A stretch of 64,000 bases of DNA from NCBI GenBank assembly GCA_043228905.1, contig JBHGNT010000002.1, forward strand, positions 27,900,001 to 27,964,000. The letters run 5' to 3'. Source of the stretch: Azolla caroliniana (taxonomy: Eukaryota > Polypodiophyta). The stretch's first letter is position 1. The number at the start of each line of letters is the position of its first letter. The notes under the pieces were generated by a model. The model made no database searches and was not told where the DNA came from. It saw only the letters and a list, made by a program, of their open reading frames with translations. Positions 9,426 through 21,469 of the stretch are shown piece after piece. Made by a program: the position numbers and the translations under genes.

Positions 9426-11489
9426 ATGTCATTTTCTTCATGGAATGCTCTCATCATAGAATTTGTTAAAAGTGGTCAATACCGGCAGGCCCTATCAGTA
9501 TACCAAAACATATCTGAAAAAGAAAGTTCTCAACTTATTTTGGACAAAACCTTTGTCGCCTTATTAAAAGCCTGCAGTGTGCTGAAGGATCTGGAAAGAG
9601 GCCAAAGAATACATGCTCACATTGATAACACTGGGGTTGGTTTACTTGAAAATAATGTATTCATTGGATGTGCTATGGTTGATATGTATGCAAAATGTGG
9701 TTTTCTTGCAAAATCACTTGAAATCTTTAAGAAAATTCGTTTACGGGATGTGGCCATGTGGAACGCTCTCATAACTGGATATGTTGATGGTGGCCGAGGA
9801 GAAGAAGCTATGTGGTTTTTAGAAGAGATGGAATGTGATGGTATTTGTGCGAATTCTGTCACATTTGTTTGCATTTTGAAAGCTTGTGGGAGCATAAGAA
9901 GCATTGAAAAGAGTCAATGGATCCATGCTGAGATAGTAAAGAAAGGGTTAGATATGGATCCCCTTATCTGCAATTCGTTAGTGGATTTGTATGCCAAATT
10001 TGGGTTCCTTTCCACTGCCAAAGAGCTCTTTAGAAAGCTCCCAAACCGAGATACCGTGGCTTGGAATACGCTAATAGGTGGATATGTTGAATGTGGTCAG
10101 ATTGAGGATGCATTCTATTTCTTTGACCAAATGCAACGTGAGGGTATCTCAATGAATGGAATCACATCAGTGGGTCTATTGAAAGCTTGTTCCAGTGTAG
10201 GATCTCTGGCCAAGGGTAAAGAAATTCATGTTGAGGTTGCAAAGAAGGGGTTAGAAACAGAAGCTTTTGTTGGAGGGTCCTTAGTTGATATGTATGCGAA
10301 ATGTGGCGCCTTAAACGAGGCACAAGAAATATTCGAGAGAAATTCGGTTCGAGATATAGTTTCATGGACATCACTCATGGCGGGATATGCTGAACATGGA
10401 CATAATAAGGAGGCATTGGATTGCTTTGAAAAGATGAGGAAACATTGTTGCCTCTTGCCAGATGCATTTTCATTCTCTTGTGGGTTGAAATCTTGTGGAA
10501 GCTTAAGAGATAGACAAAAAGGCCGAGAAATACATGCCGAGGTCATCAAAATGGGCTTTGAAAAAGAGGTCCTTGTTGGTAACACGATAGTCAACATGTA
10601 TGTAAATTGTGGGTTATTGTCGACTGCCCACTACTTGTTTAACACTCTAGTTGTGCGAGACGTGGTCTCCTTAAACTCATTGATGGTAGGATATACCGAA
10701 CGAGGGCATAATGAAGAGGCAATTTTTTGTTTTGAGGAGATGGTTCCAAAAGGGGGGTGTACAAATCCAGTAACTATAGTTTGTGCTTTAAAGGCTTGTT
10801 GTGGGATCACTGGTACAATAGCAAAGGGAAGAGAGGTACATGCTCAGGCGATAAAAGCAGGTATCGAACCTGAGCTCATTATTGGCAATACATTAATTGA
10901 CATGTATGTGAAATCATGCTCTCTTCGAGAAGCTGAACAAGTCTTTGATAAGCTTGTCACTCGGGATGTTGTCTCGTGGACTGCACTAATGGCTGGATAT
11001 GCTCAACTTGGGGAAAATGAGAATGTCTTCCATACCTATGGTCAAATGCATGAAAGTGGTATAATGCCAAACCTAATCACTTTTGTGCATCTCTTAAATG
11101 CATGCAATCATGCAGGTATGGTGTTTGAGGGAGAGACATATTTTGAATCAATGAGTAGTGACTATGGGTTAAATCCGACAATGGACCATTACACATGTAT
11201 GATTGACCTACTTGGTCGAGCCGGACACTTAAGAAAGGCGGTATCAATGATCGGGAGAATGCCGATGCAACCTGATGTGGTGGTGTTGCATACTGTCCTT
11301 TTAGCATGTCGAAAGTGGGGAAATGTAGAGTTTGGAAGGCTTGTATTTGAACATGCGTTGCGGCTCGACAAAAAGGCTGAGGCAACATATATGTATATGT
11401 TTAACATATATACTGATGCTTCCATGCATGACGATGCGAACAAAATTGAGGCAATGAGGGTGGAAAATATCAGGAATGGATTTGATTGA
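9426..11489 (+). CDS. PLS-class pentatricopeptide repeat (PPR) protein
   Basis: A single intronless frame of 687 residues made almost wholly of PPR motifs in the P-L-S order, recognisable by repeats such as VDMYAKCG, RDVVSWTALMAGYAQLG and LLKACGS. The last ~75 residues resemble an E-type extension (WGNVEFGRLVFEHALRLD, then IEAMRVENIRNG) and stop without a DYW deaminase domain. PLS proteins bind organellar RNA base by base and usually guide C-to-U editing; one lacking DYW would need a partner supplying the deaminase. The protein starts directly in a repeat (MSFSSWNALI) with no evident organelle transit peptide, so an upstream exon or start may be missing. The long intronless repeat-rich form is typical of fern PPR genes. 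Confidence 0.92.
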   Translation: MSFSSWNALIIEFVKSGQYRQALSVYQNISEKESSQLILDKTFVALLKACSVLKDLERGQRIHAHIDNTGVGLLENNVFIGCAMVDMYAKCGFLAKSLEIFKKIRLRDVAMWNALITGYVDGGRGEEAMWFLEEMECDGICANSVTFVCILKACGSIRSIEKSQWIHAEIVKKGLDMDPLICNSLVDLYAKFGFLSTAKELFRKLPNRDTVAWNTLIGGYVECGQIEDAFYFFDQMQREGISMNGITSVGLLKACSSVGSLAKGKEIHVEVAKKGLETEAFVGGSLVDMYAKCGALNEAQEIFERNSVRDIVSWTSLMAGYAEHGHNKEALDCFEKMRKHCCLLPDAFSFSCGLKSCGSLRDRQKGREIHAEVIKMGFEKEVLVGNTIVNMYVNCGLLSTAHYLFNTLVVRDVVSLNSLMVGYTERGHNEEAIFCFEEMVPKGGCTNPVTIVCALKACCGITGTIAKGREVHAQAIKAGIEPELIIGNTLIDMYVKSCSLREAEQVFDKLVTRDVVSWTALMAGYAQLGENENVFHTYGQMHESGIMPNLITFVHLLNACNHAGMVFEGETYFESMSSDYGLNPTMDHYTCMIDLLGRAGHLRKAVSMIGRMPMQPDVVVLHTVLLACRKWGNVEFGRLVFEHALRLDKKAEATYMYMFNIYTDASMHDDANKIEAMRVENIRNGFD

Positions 11490-11586
11490 AGAGATCCATG
11501 TAAAAAATTGTGATTTGGTATGCTTTGCAAATAAAAGTTTTGTGATATTTCCAAGGAAACACAAGATTATTTCCAAACCTATGATT

Positions 11587-11700
11587 AACATCTCCAATAT
11601 AATCTACATAGTGGTGACCATATGTTAAACTTTATGATTGTGTTCATAGTCCTAAAGATTAACATATGGTCAACACTATGTAGATTATATTGGATATGTT
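11587..11700. repeat. Near-perfect 42-bp inverted repeat (hairpin)
   Basis: Arms 11587-11628 and 11659-11700 pair at 40 of 42 positions around a 30-nt loop, about 100 bp after the PPR stop codon. It could be a small foldback/MITE, a small-RNA precursor, or a 3'-end structure of the PPR transcript. Confidence 0.85.
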
Positions 11701-14700
11701 AATAATATCCAAAAACTACAATTCCTTGTAAGGTGATGTTGTACTAACAAACTTTAAAAGTAAAAAAAACATGTGTTGATCTGTAGTAGCCATTGTTACT
11801 AGGAAAGGCTATTGATTACGAAACTTGTTTCCTTACATAATCAAATGTGATTTGTCACAAGTAATGTTCAAATAAATTCATGATAAATTTTGTTGTTAGA
11901 GAATTGATGCTTGAAACAAAGGAGTGTGCTTATCAGATCCTGTCTCTTGATTGACGTAAGAAAAATTGTAGATTATTTCAACTAGGGGTGGCCCTTAAGA
12001 AATACTTTGTTGGGGGAAGGTGGCTCTACTTTCTCTATTTTCTTTACACTTTTACACCACAAAAAATTGTAAAAAGTTATAAAATTTAATATTTTAAATA
12101 TGACGGTATAGAAAATAAAGCCTTCTAACCCGAGCCTAGAATCAAGATTACAATGTGCATTTACAACTTGAAGGGTCCTTTGTGTTTCATTAAGTAAGCT
12201 GGCAATTTGTGGCTAGGATAGGATGAAGAAATTGGTCGTCACAAATAAACACTTTGAGCTTAAACACAAGTATAGCCAATAGTCGTGCTTGTTCCCACAT
12301 GTAGGTAAGACTGTTACAAAGAGTTTGGGAATTTAGAAGTTTACGATAAATTCAAGGATATGGGCCAATGATAATGTCATCATTGCCATAATAGTTACAA
12401 AGTTTTTATATCTTTCTTGCCTAATGGTTAATAAAGTCAATAATAATATGGCTAATGTGTCATTTTCATTTACCAATCAATCAAGCATAAATATTTCCAA
12501 CGCTTTTACTTGTCTTATGTCTAAAGATAATAGTTTTGATACTAATACTATTAACGTTGAAGATTCTACACCATTCTTTTCAATACAAATTAAAGGATAT
12601 GGTGTGATCACCATGTGTGCAAAGACATGGCCATGGAAAATGTACATATAGGACACATAGTTTAGGAATTGTGTGTTGCGGGGTTGAGAAAAAGGTGTGT
12701 GGAGTTCAAAGCTTTGAATCTTTACCTATAGGTCTTATGAATGAGTGACTTGAGTCAAGAAATATCATAGCCTTGATTACATGCATGTTATTCACTATCT
12801 TGCCCTTTAAAATACACAATGCCACAATTTTGTTTATCTGGCTAGTAAAGTCAAGAATATGCCCATCAAAGTCAAGCTTTTGAGGCTTAGTTTATATCAT
12901 TGTAAAGATATTATTTCAAGGAAATAATACTTACTCTCAAACTTGCAAGCAAGATGATCACACTTGCCATCATAGAGAAAAGTTCGATGACACATATATG
13001 GCACAAATTTCGATATACACGAACATGGAGAAAAAGTTTCAAATACACATCTATGACACATAAGCTAGGAATATGTGTGTGGGCCAGGGTTAGAAAGGGT
13101 TGTGTGGAGAAAGGAAGACTTGGATCTTCCCCATTCAGAGGTTGGTGGCCCAATGGATTGAACATTGGAATATATATATTGCTCCCTAAAAATAACGTTG
13201 GCTAAGATTGTGTCCTAATGAGATATTATTTCAATGAAATTTGTAAAGAATCGGGTATGATTCTTGTGCAACGAAAGAGATGTGTGTTATGTGTATGTGT
13301 GAGAGGAAAGAGAGGAGAGAAGAGAAACACAGGATAGATTAAATAGAATACTCAAGAAGGTGTATATTCACAAGGAGAATATGAGATACAAAAATGTAGC
13401 ATTACAAGGAGTCACAACCGACACTATATGAAGTAGGAGGAACCTGGAGGGTGCTTTATATAAGGTCACCCTCTCTCTTCATTAACTCGCTAGAATGTCC
13501 ACTCTCTCTCTAGAACCTTGACGAATGTGAAGACTCATTAGTTATGTGTCATAGAATATGATTCTATGACACATAGTTAATGTGTAGAGAGTGGTATGAG
13601 TCATGACTCTTGACCTTCGAGTGCTCATAGATTCTCAAAGGGTGTGTTCACACACAATGTTAGGTTGAGCTTGATTCTCAACAAAATTATATCCAATCAC
13701 AAACCATTCATCCTTTTTTGTGTGTGTCGGAACTTGGGGGGTAATTGCAAAACCAAATTCCCATGTGCAAGCTTGACACCAAACCCTAAACCCTAAATCC
13801 TAACTTTAAGCACTAAAACCAAAACGCAAATCTTAAAAACCTAAACCCCAAGCACAAATGATCAAATCCTACGCCTTAAAACCCATAACACTAATACCGT
13901 GTCATGCAACACACATGACACACATCATGTATCACCAAATCCTAAACCCGCAAGTATACATGTTGACATAAGCACAAAGTTCTAAATACTAAGACAATCA
14001 CAAACAACAAATTACGTGTTTTGAAATCCAAACCCTGAAGAGCACATGTCAAATTGAAACCTTAAATATCTTCAAGAAAATATATGATGAAGAACATGCC
14101 ACCAACTTTTACTTAAATTTGATGTTTTATAATGTGAAGAACAAGAACCATCAATATAATCACGAAAAATGATTAGAACCTTCGGTATGGTCAAGAACTA
14201 TTGTAGGAAATTCACTCAAGTCACAATTCTCACTAGCAACACATTCTACTGTCAATATTATAGGTTCATAACATGGGCATTTCCTCAACCACAACATCAC
14301 ATACACTTTTGTTCATTCATGTAATTCAAAAATATCCTCCAATATCTTCTACAAATGTTTCTTAGTTTAGCACTTTCAAATAGTTGAAATCCAAACTTTT
14401 CAATTGTATTTACATAATCTCTTCATTAAGATGGAGTTATGTATTTCTCAATCTTCACATGCTTCCTTGGCGAGGATATTTTCGTGCTCTTTAACACCGG
14501 AATGCTTGGTATTTTTTCACATTGGACGGGTGGCCAAAGAAGTGATTGATTTTCCTCATGATTCTCATGTCAAAACATTCAACACTAAATCATTGATATT
14601 ATTGTCACCGCAGAAAATGTTGTCAATATCAACACTTTTGGTGTCAATAATAATAGAATCGTAAAATAGTATTCTATTGATCTTTCTTATGATATTTATG

Positions 14701-17700
14701 GTTTCTTGTATAAAAATGTCGATAAAATGAAAAAAAATATCACTCAAAATTGGTGACCATGTCATATTGTTGAGTTGGAAAATTTAAACCTTGAGATATG
14801 ACTACACAACCACAAAACATGAAGCTTTTCCAACAATTTAGTAAAAAATATGGCCCACATCAAACTTTTGAGGTTTACATATCTCCATTATGAAAATATT
14901 TCCAAAAGTGTGAGCGTTTTTGTTTGCCATGGTTGACATTGACATAACAATTGGGAGGTAATATAAATAAGACGATATTATTCTTTGGATCGAGTTTTTG
15001 ACCTTAATAGACATTTGAAAATAGAAAAACTATGCGATGCATCTCTAAAAAGCACGTGCCTTCATTTTTCACGGTGTCAATGATTCGTAGCACACATGAT
15101 TCTCAATATGAAGTAGTTTTGCTATTCTCTATATGAATAACAAATTGAAATTTCATCTCATTCCAAGATATTATTGTTTGTGCTTTCAACTTTGGTACAT
15201 CACAAAATCATGGTAGACTAGGCATGCCCAACTTATGAATATCAACAAAGCAAAGGCTTAGGTTTGGACAAATATGAAAACAAGAAAGATATAAAATAGT
15301 GAGAATCTAAGAAATGTTTATGTTTGAGCAACGAGTGGTGGAGAAAGTCATCGGTTTACCAAATTCGGTGTTAGATGAACATTGAAGGCATACATTTCGC
15401 ATATAGATGGCCCCTCCCATATATAAAATGGCTCTCCAGTAACCATGTCCTCTTCCCACCAAGAAGATATCAAACCAAATTCACGTAGTTACACATCCTA
15501 ATTTTAATGTTCACGTACAATAATTTGTCTTTGGTGTCTTTTGAGCGTCATTGTAAGAAAGAAACCATTCGGCAATAGAAGATACAAATTTTGAGAAATA
15601 GCTTAATTAGGACTGTTTCAATTGTGTAAGGAATTCCATGTTGGCTTGAAGAGGATATTGATCATTAAAATAAAACTAGATAAAATTGTTTTTAGATTCA
15701 TTAAAATGGAATCATAACATTAAGGATACATGTATTTTAAAACATTTTGCTATAACATTAATTGAGCAATGGAGTCGCTAGGCTTCAATTTCCTTGACTC
15801 AATTGTGACTCCAATTTCCATCCATGTCTTTGAACCACAATTGGTTGGGGGTTTTAGATTTTTAAACTCTTACGTCTAGTTCAATTCTAGATGTGAAAGT
15901 ATAAATAGACTAAAAATGACACATTTTCTAGCTTGCCACACCATGACAAACTCAATTATTGGTGATATTTTCCAATCAAACAATTAGAAAAAGGTTTGAC
16001 GATAATCATTGACACTCATTTATAGCAATCATAAAGAGATTCAAAAGAAAAAAACACTCTATTGCCCTTAGAACGTTACACATATATTACATATGTTAGT
16101 CTATTTGTTGACACATAGGTGAAGTCCAAATGTAGATACCTTTGTGGACTCGTTTTCAAGTGTTTGTGTTCCAATATTTGTATTGATAAAGACTGATCAA
16201 TAGATGTTGGGTGCTTCATTGCACATGCAACTTTGCTAGAAGAACTCAAGGGTTTAAAAATGACCCACTATTTGTTTTCTTTCCCTACTATGACAAAGTC
16301 AAATGTACAATGTGCTAAATAGCTAGTTGGGAATACAATGAAGCCACCAATAGGATGCGTAACATAAGAAACAATGACCATGGGGAGGCCAATACGTTTT
16401 ACTAGAAATATCTTAAGTGATTGATGCAAAACATAATAAATCATGATTTACATAGGTAGTACAAGAAATAGTACATGTCAATGCACCAAAATTTACATTC
16501 TCTTCACTCATAGGGTTCACAATTAAACCAAAGATAGAATAAATTAGATGACATTAATAAACAATATGCATTATATTCGTGTGTGTAACTAATACATATA
16601 CATCACTATCTTTGGTATCCAAGTCACAAGAATAATTGTTTTTACCCTCTTCTCCATTCTCTACCATCATGTTGTCATCCTAAGTGTAAATTGTTTGCTT
16701 TCAATTCACCTTGAAAATGATTTATTTCATTTGATGTTTGCTTTGCACGTCAAGCTGATTGATTGCCTTCCTCAATTGTTGCGAAAAGATAAATGGCTCG
16801 TTTTCATTAAAATCTCATCCTTGTCAAAACAAAGTCATAGATAACTATATGAACTTCATCGTGTTGAATCTTAGCAATTGAATATATTCTTCTTTCTTCT
16901 GTTGGTGGTTCTAGCATCAACCATCTCATGACTATATTCCCTTAAGGAAGCATTTACACTAATTGCAATGTGATTCACCTTTCCAATCCACAACGGATTT
17001 GATCCTCATAATGGCATCAATAACATACACAGCTAGAAGATTGCAATACATATCTTTACTAAAGATTGATAATTCACTCAATGACTATAACATGGGATTG
17101 ACAAATGCGTTCTCCAAACTTGGTTTTGGTCAACTCTCTTATAAACGAGAGCAACACAACAATGTGAATAAAGGAATGGTAAAAATAATCCATATTCAAC
17201 ATATTTTCATCGTTGATGAAGTGCATGGTAATTGGAATAAGAATCACATGTGTTTAACTTGAGATGTGTGTGTGTGTGTGTGTGTGTTGGGGAGGGGGTG
17301 TCATGCATTTTTCATTAGGTAGAAAATTGAGCTTCCATAGAACACCTAAACATAAGGCATTATTGGAGAAGACAACCACAACCTAAGAAGATGCAAGAGC
17401 ATATGCATACATCAATCTCACATACAATGCATTGAATTTATGTTTGCTATATCTTGCCCTTGCACTCATCATGTTGTGGATTGATTAGTATTCCAAGTGT
17501 ATATGTTCTTGATGTATCATTTTTTATATGGTTTTGTATTAGAACTCAATCTTGATGCATCTATTTCAATTAGGAATTATGAATGTTCCACCATTTTTAC
17601 AATTGTAGCATGCTTAAAAATTTAGTTTCAAAAGGATGATTGTGGATTGAAAAATATACATATTTTGCTTTGTACTAAGGAAAAGAATGAAATCCAATAG

Positions 17701-17881
17701 TACTTTATCTTATCTCTACATATTTGAGTTGTTTTTTTTGCAATATCATGGTCGTCAATGTATCATGTTTGAGTGATAGGCTCATTGCTCATTGTGCCAA
17801 CATTGCAATTTTTTCGATTTTCAAAAGAATGTAAAAGAAAATAAAGAATATTTGAAATGGTAGGAGATTTAAGGATGGGAA
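11701..17881. other. Large spacer, no gene supported
   Basis: About 6 kb of AT-rich sequence with only short random frames. Structures seen are an imperfect palindrome at 13538-13585, a few CCCTAAA telomere-like words near 13780-13860 and a (GT)n tract at 17267-17286. The stretches 12590-12720 and 13020-13120 look like diverged copies of one segment (shared GACACATA...TAGGAAT...GTGTGTG and TGTGTGGAG pieces). Confidence 0.6.
13538..13585. repeat. Short imperfect palindrome
   Basis: An arm close to ATTAGTTATGTGTCATAGAAT is followed at once by its inverse, with two mismatches in 21. A perfect GAGTCATGACTC palindrome follows at about 13600. Confidence 0.7.
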
Positions 17882-19824
17882 TTAGATGATATGATGATGC
17901 ACTAATCTTGAAGAATTCAATGAACTATGGAGGAAGTTGTAACGTTGCCAAACTTGGTTGTCTGCGAAGTTGAAAGCACGCTCCATATTGGAAAGACAAG
18001 TGGCTAGAGGGTAGCTCCCCTGCCCATTTTTTCCACATGGCTTGCAGCCCACAAAATGAGTAATAAATGGCCACTTCTCCCCGGCACTAGAGTCCCAACC
18101 ACATCCATGATATTTCTTAGCACCATCTATTACCAATGAGACACAAGGTGGAACATCATGTTAGTTATTTAAATTAGTGGACATCATACTCATAATAATA
18201 TCAGTATCAATGGTAACATTGAATGATTCGTGATGATATTAATAACATTATCGACTTCGATGCAATACGAGAAGAATGTCCTAATGTGCCAATATTATTA
18301 GTTAGTATTGGTGTCATAGATATTGGTGTATGAACATTCATTGAGGATATCAAGACGGGATCATCATGATTCTACTCATATATCAATACTCGCACAAAAT
18401 ATTCTAGGTCAATTATTGTTTAGTTATATTTTACTATGAACCTCATTAAATATATTATTAGAGCAACAAAATATTATTCAAATCAATATTTGAATGTTCA
18501 ATATATAGTGAGCATGAGGGTTGAGTATAGTACCAGTGGTTTCGTTATGTAAACTCTTCTTGGTCTCCAACATATCATCCATCATCTCATCAAAAATTTC
18601 AACTATTGGCACCCAATACCCATGTAGACAATAGCTCGATTCCATATAGACTTTGTTTCCCCAAACTTCTCGTTGTTTTATTAGCAGATACACGAGTGCC
18701 GATTGATCATCGGCTTCGAACTCTGATCGATCGCTGAGGAACTTGGATACCTCCTTACCAGCTTCGTTCCTAACTGACCCCTTTGGTCCCATCTGGGCCC
18801 ATTCATCAAGCAAATCAAGTGACCATTGACAATTCCTTAGGAAAAAACTCCCGGTATTAAGACCTAACCACGACTTTTTCACGTACACATTGTGCTCCCA
18901 CCCATGCACGATGAGGTTGTAGTCCTGGTAGCGTTCCATGGGGAGTTTGAACTCCATGTTGGTGATGAGGGCGTCACTGTCAATCCACCAGAGCCATTCA
19001 ACCTCCGGACGTGCCAGCATGAGCTCTCGGAGGAGGGGGAGCTTTGACCAGAACCCGGTCATTTCATCGGAGATGTGGGCAAGGTTGTAGAACATGGTGA
19101 TGCCACTATGGAGGGTGCAATAGTCCATCTTGTTTTTGATGGATTTCAATAAGAAGTGATCCCCCGAAGGGTTCTCGCATGCAAAGGGGGCGGAGCCGGT
19201 GACCATTAGGATGGGCGGGCTCGTTACTTTCGAGGCCTCGTGGTGGTCATTGTGCCCATGCCCATCTCTTTTCTCATGTGTCCTCCCAAGTTTCCTTTTC
19301 TCATCCCAATCCAAGACTTTAGGGCCCAGACTAAACTTATTAAAAGGAGTTGCTGAAGAAGCATTAAATGCTTCCTCATTTTTTATTTCCCCTTCCCCTG
19401 CCTTCTTAATCTCCTCCCTAATCACTTCCCCCTCCTTAATCTCCCCCTCAATCACGTCCTTAATCACCCCTCCCTCCTTCCTAATGTCCCCACCGATCAC
19501 TTGTGTTTCACCTCCTCTGAGCTTCCTCACAACCTTGGATGGATCGGCCTCAAGATCGGCCGACAAAATCTTGGTGTCGGGCCTAATTCTCTGGGCATCT
19601 AATTGAATGGCCTCCGATTTGATGCTACTGTACGACTCCCTAATCACGCTCTTAATACCGTGATTAGCAGCGTAGTTATTGCTAACCCCCGACCCTTTGA
19701 ACACCATCAGAGTGATTAATCCACACAGCACCGTGAGGATTACTCTCTCCACACAGGTTTTGCATCTGCTTCTGTTTTGCATAGTTAAACTACTCCTATG
19801 ATTGGCTAACCCCCGCCTCATCAT
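17882..19824 (-). CDS. GT34 family glycosyltransferase, xyloglucan 6-xylosyltransferase type
   Basis: Two exons on the minus strand: 19824-18534 and 18126-17882, joined by a phase-1 GT-AG intron, 511 residues. Residues 24-42 form one membrane anchor, so it is a type II Golgi protein. A stem to about residue 200 includes a run of repeated charged words (EGEIKEGEVIREEI, 116-150). The GT34 domain follows, with CENPSGDHFLLKSIKNKMDYC, the DxD-type metal/UDP-sugar site WWIDSDA (Asp282-Asp284), GLNTGSFFLRNCQWSLDLLD, FEADDQSALVYLL and HGYW. Exon 2 holds the closing motif THFVGCKPCG and AFNFADNQV. XXT enzymes add alpha-1,6-xylose to the glucan backbone of xyloglucan; GT34 also contains galactomannan galactosyltransferases. 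The MGPKG...EAGK and ESSYCLHGYW features favour the XXT side. Exact substrate is not settled by sequence. Confidence 0.92.
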
Positions 19825-21418
19825 CGGATCTTCAGTTCGGGATAACTTTCTGCTTGAGAACTAAGCTTTGCAATCAAGCTGTAATTAAGAAGAATTCACG
19901 GTGTGAGCCAAAGAGATGGCCTTGATTAATTATGGATTGATTAGCCTATGAATTGAGCAAACGGGGGGGGGGGACTTAATGAAGGTGCTAGTTACCTGAA
20001 GGCTGTCGTGGGACGGATTGAGATGAAGCTGTGGTTGGATGCGATTTAAGTAAGCCTGATGGGATGTGATTAAGCTTAATTATGCTCTGCTTGGGTAGTT
20101 AAGCTCAGGTTAAATGTTGCAAAATGAAGCCTAATTAGTAATGGAAGGAAGGAAAAGCAGGGGAGAAGATGTCAAAGGAACTTGGAAGGAAGAATTGGTT
20201 CATAATTTGAAACATTAGGGGAGGGGGAGGGGGTGTTATGGAGGGGTCAAATTTATAGTTTTGTCAAATGGTGAGGCTAGATTCTCAAAGTTTTAATAAT
20301 ACTTCCAAAATACCCCTCTCCAGTTTTTTTTCAACACCAATGATGCCAAGACTTCTTCAACCCCTCCCCACCATGTGAGCAGTGCATGTGTGTTTGTATG
20401 TCTCTATACATGTGGGTGTCAATCTCTCTCTCTTACTTGTCCTCTCAGACCATGACCCCTTGTGAACACACTTTCTTGATCCCACGTCCATGTTCCAACC
20501 CTCCGAGTGATAGTAAACCATAAACCATCTTCATCATGTGTATGCCCACTCTTAGATCATATTATTTAAGGACTCTAAGACACAAGTGTATGTATCGTGG
20601 GCTTTCATAATTATGTTACGGTTGCTCACACAGACAACTTGAAATGATGGAGCCAGCTGAGCATATCTAATTACTTCCCAAATCAAAGACATGATACTTA
20701 AGGATGGAGTATGGAGAGTCCTACCCTGTCACACTATCCTCCCCAATAGAGAGACCCACAATGAAGACCATCTCATGCCATGATGTGAATCATTCCTAGC
20801 CATCCGACAATTATGTCAAACATCTATTATTTGATGTAGTAACCTTACACCACATCTCGAACTTGGACGCATTAATTGTTGCATTCTGATTCCAAAGTTC
20901 TTTTTAATTTCGAATGTCTACCCTCCTGTCAATGTTTGAGGTCATACTTGTTGAACTTCACACTCAACTCTGATAATTGTGTTTGACCTCGACGGATATT
21001 AGTACAATCTATGTATCTAAACCACAAACACACTTTCTCTCCCTCCCCCTTATTCGTGTAAGTGTCACCAATCCTCTTATAGTATGATTTTAAAACTCTC
21101 TCTCTCTCTCTCTAAAGCAGAAAGTCTCTAGTCTCATTCGAATGTCCATAGCATCAATTATGTTATGATTTGAGATTTGAACTCTTTCTCTATCCAAAGT
21201 CCATAACGCCAATCGTGTTATGACTTCAACTCTTTCTTTTGAGAATACCAATTAAATGAGGCTTGATGCACACTCACGCTCACACTCACATTCGCTCACT
21301 CACTCACACACACATTCACTCACTCTCACACACTCTCCCTCTAAAATTAGTGCACACATAATAATATTAAATTTCATGGCAATACAAAACACCTTTTATT
21401 GACCCTTCTACAATAGTG

Positions 21419-21469
<51 letters not shown>

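Noticed and set aside
10162-11597. Minus-strand frames of 70-123 codons
   Set aside because: Shadows of the PPR gene, which has clear repeat motifs on the plus strand.
13780-13870. Interstitial telomere array
   Set aside because: Only two or three adjacent CCCTAAA words; the rest is degenerate.
19199-19606. 135-codon plus-strand frame
   Set aside because: Antisense shadow of the GT34 exon 1 stem region.
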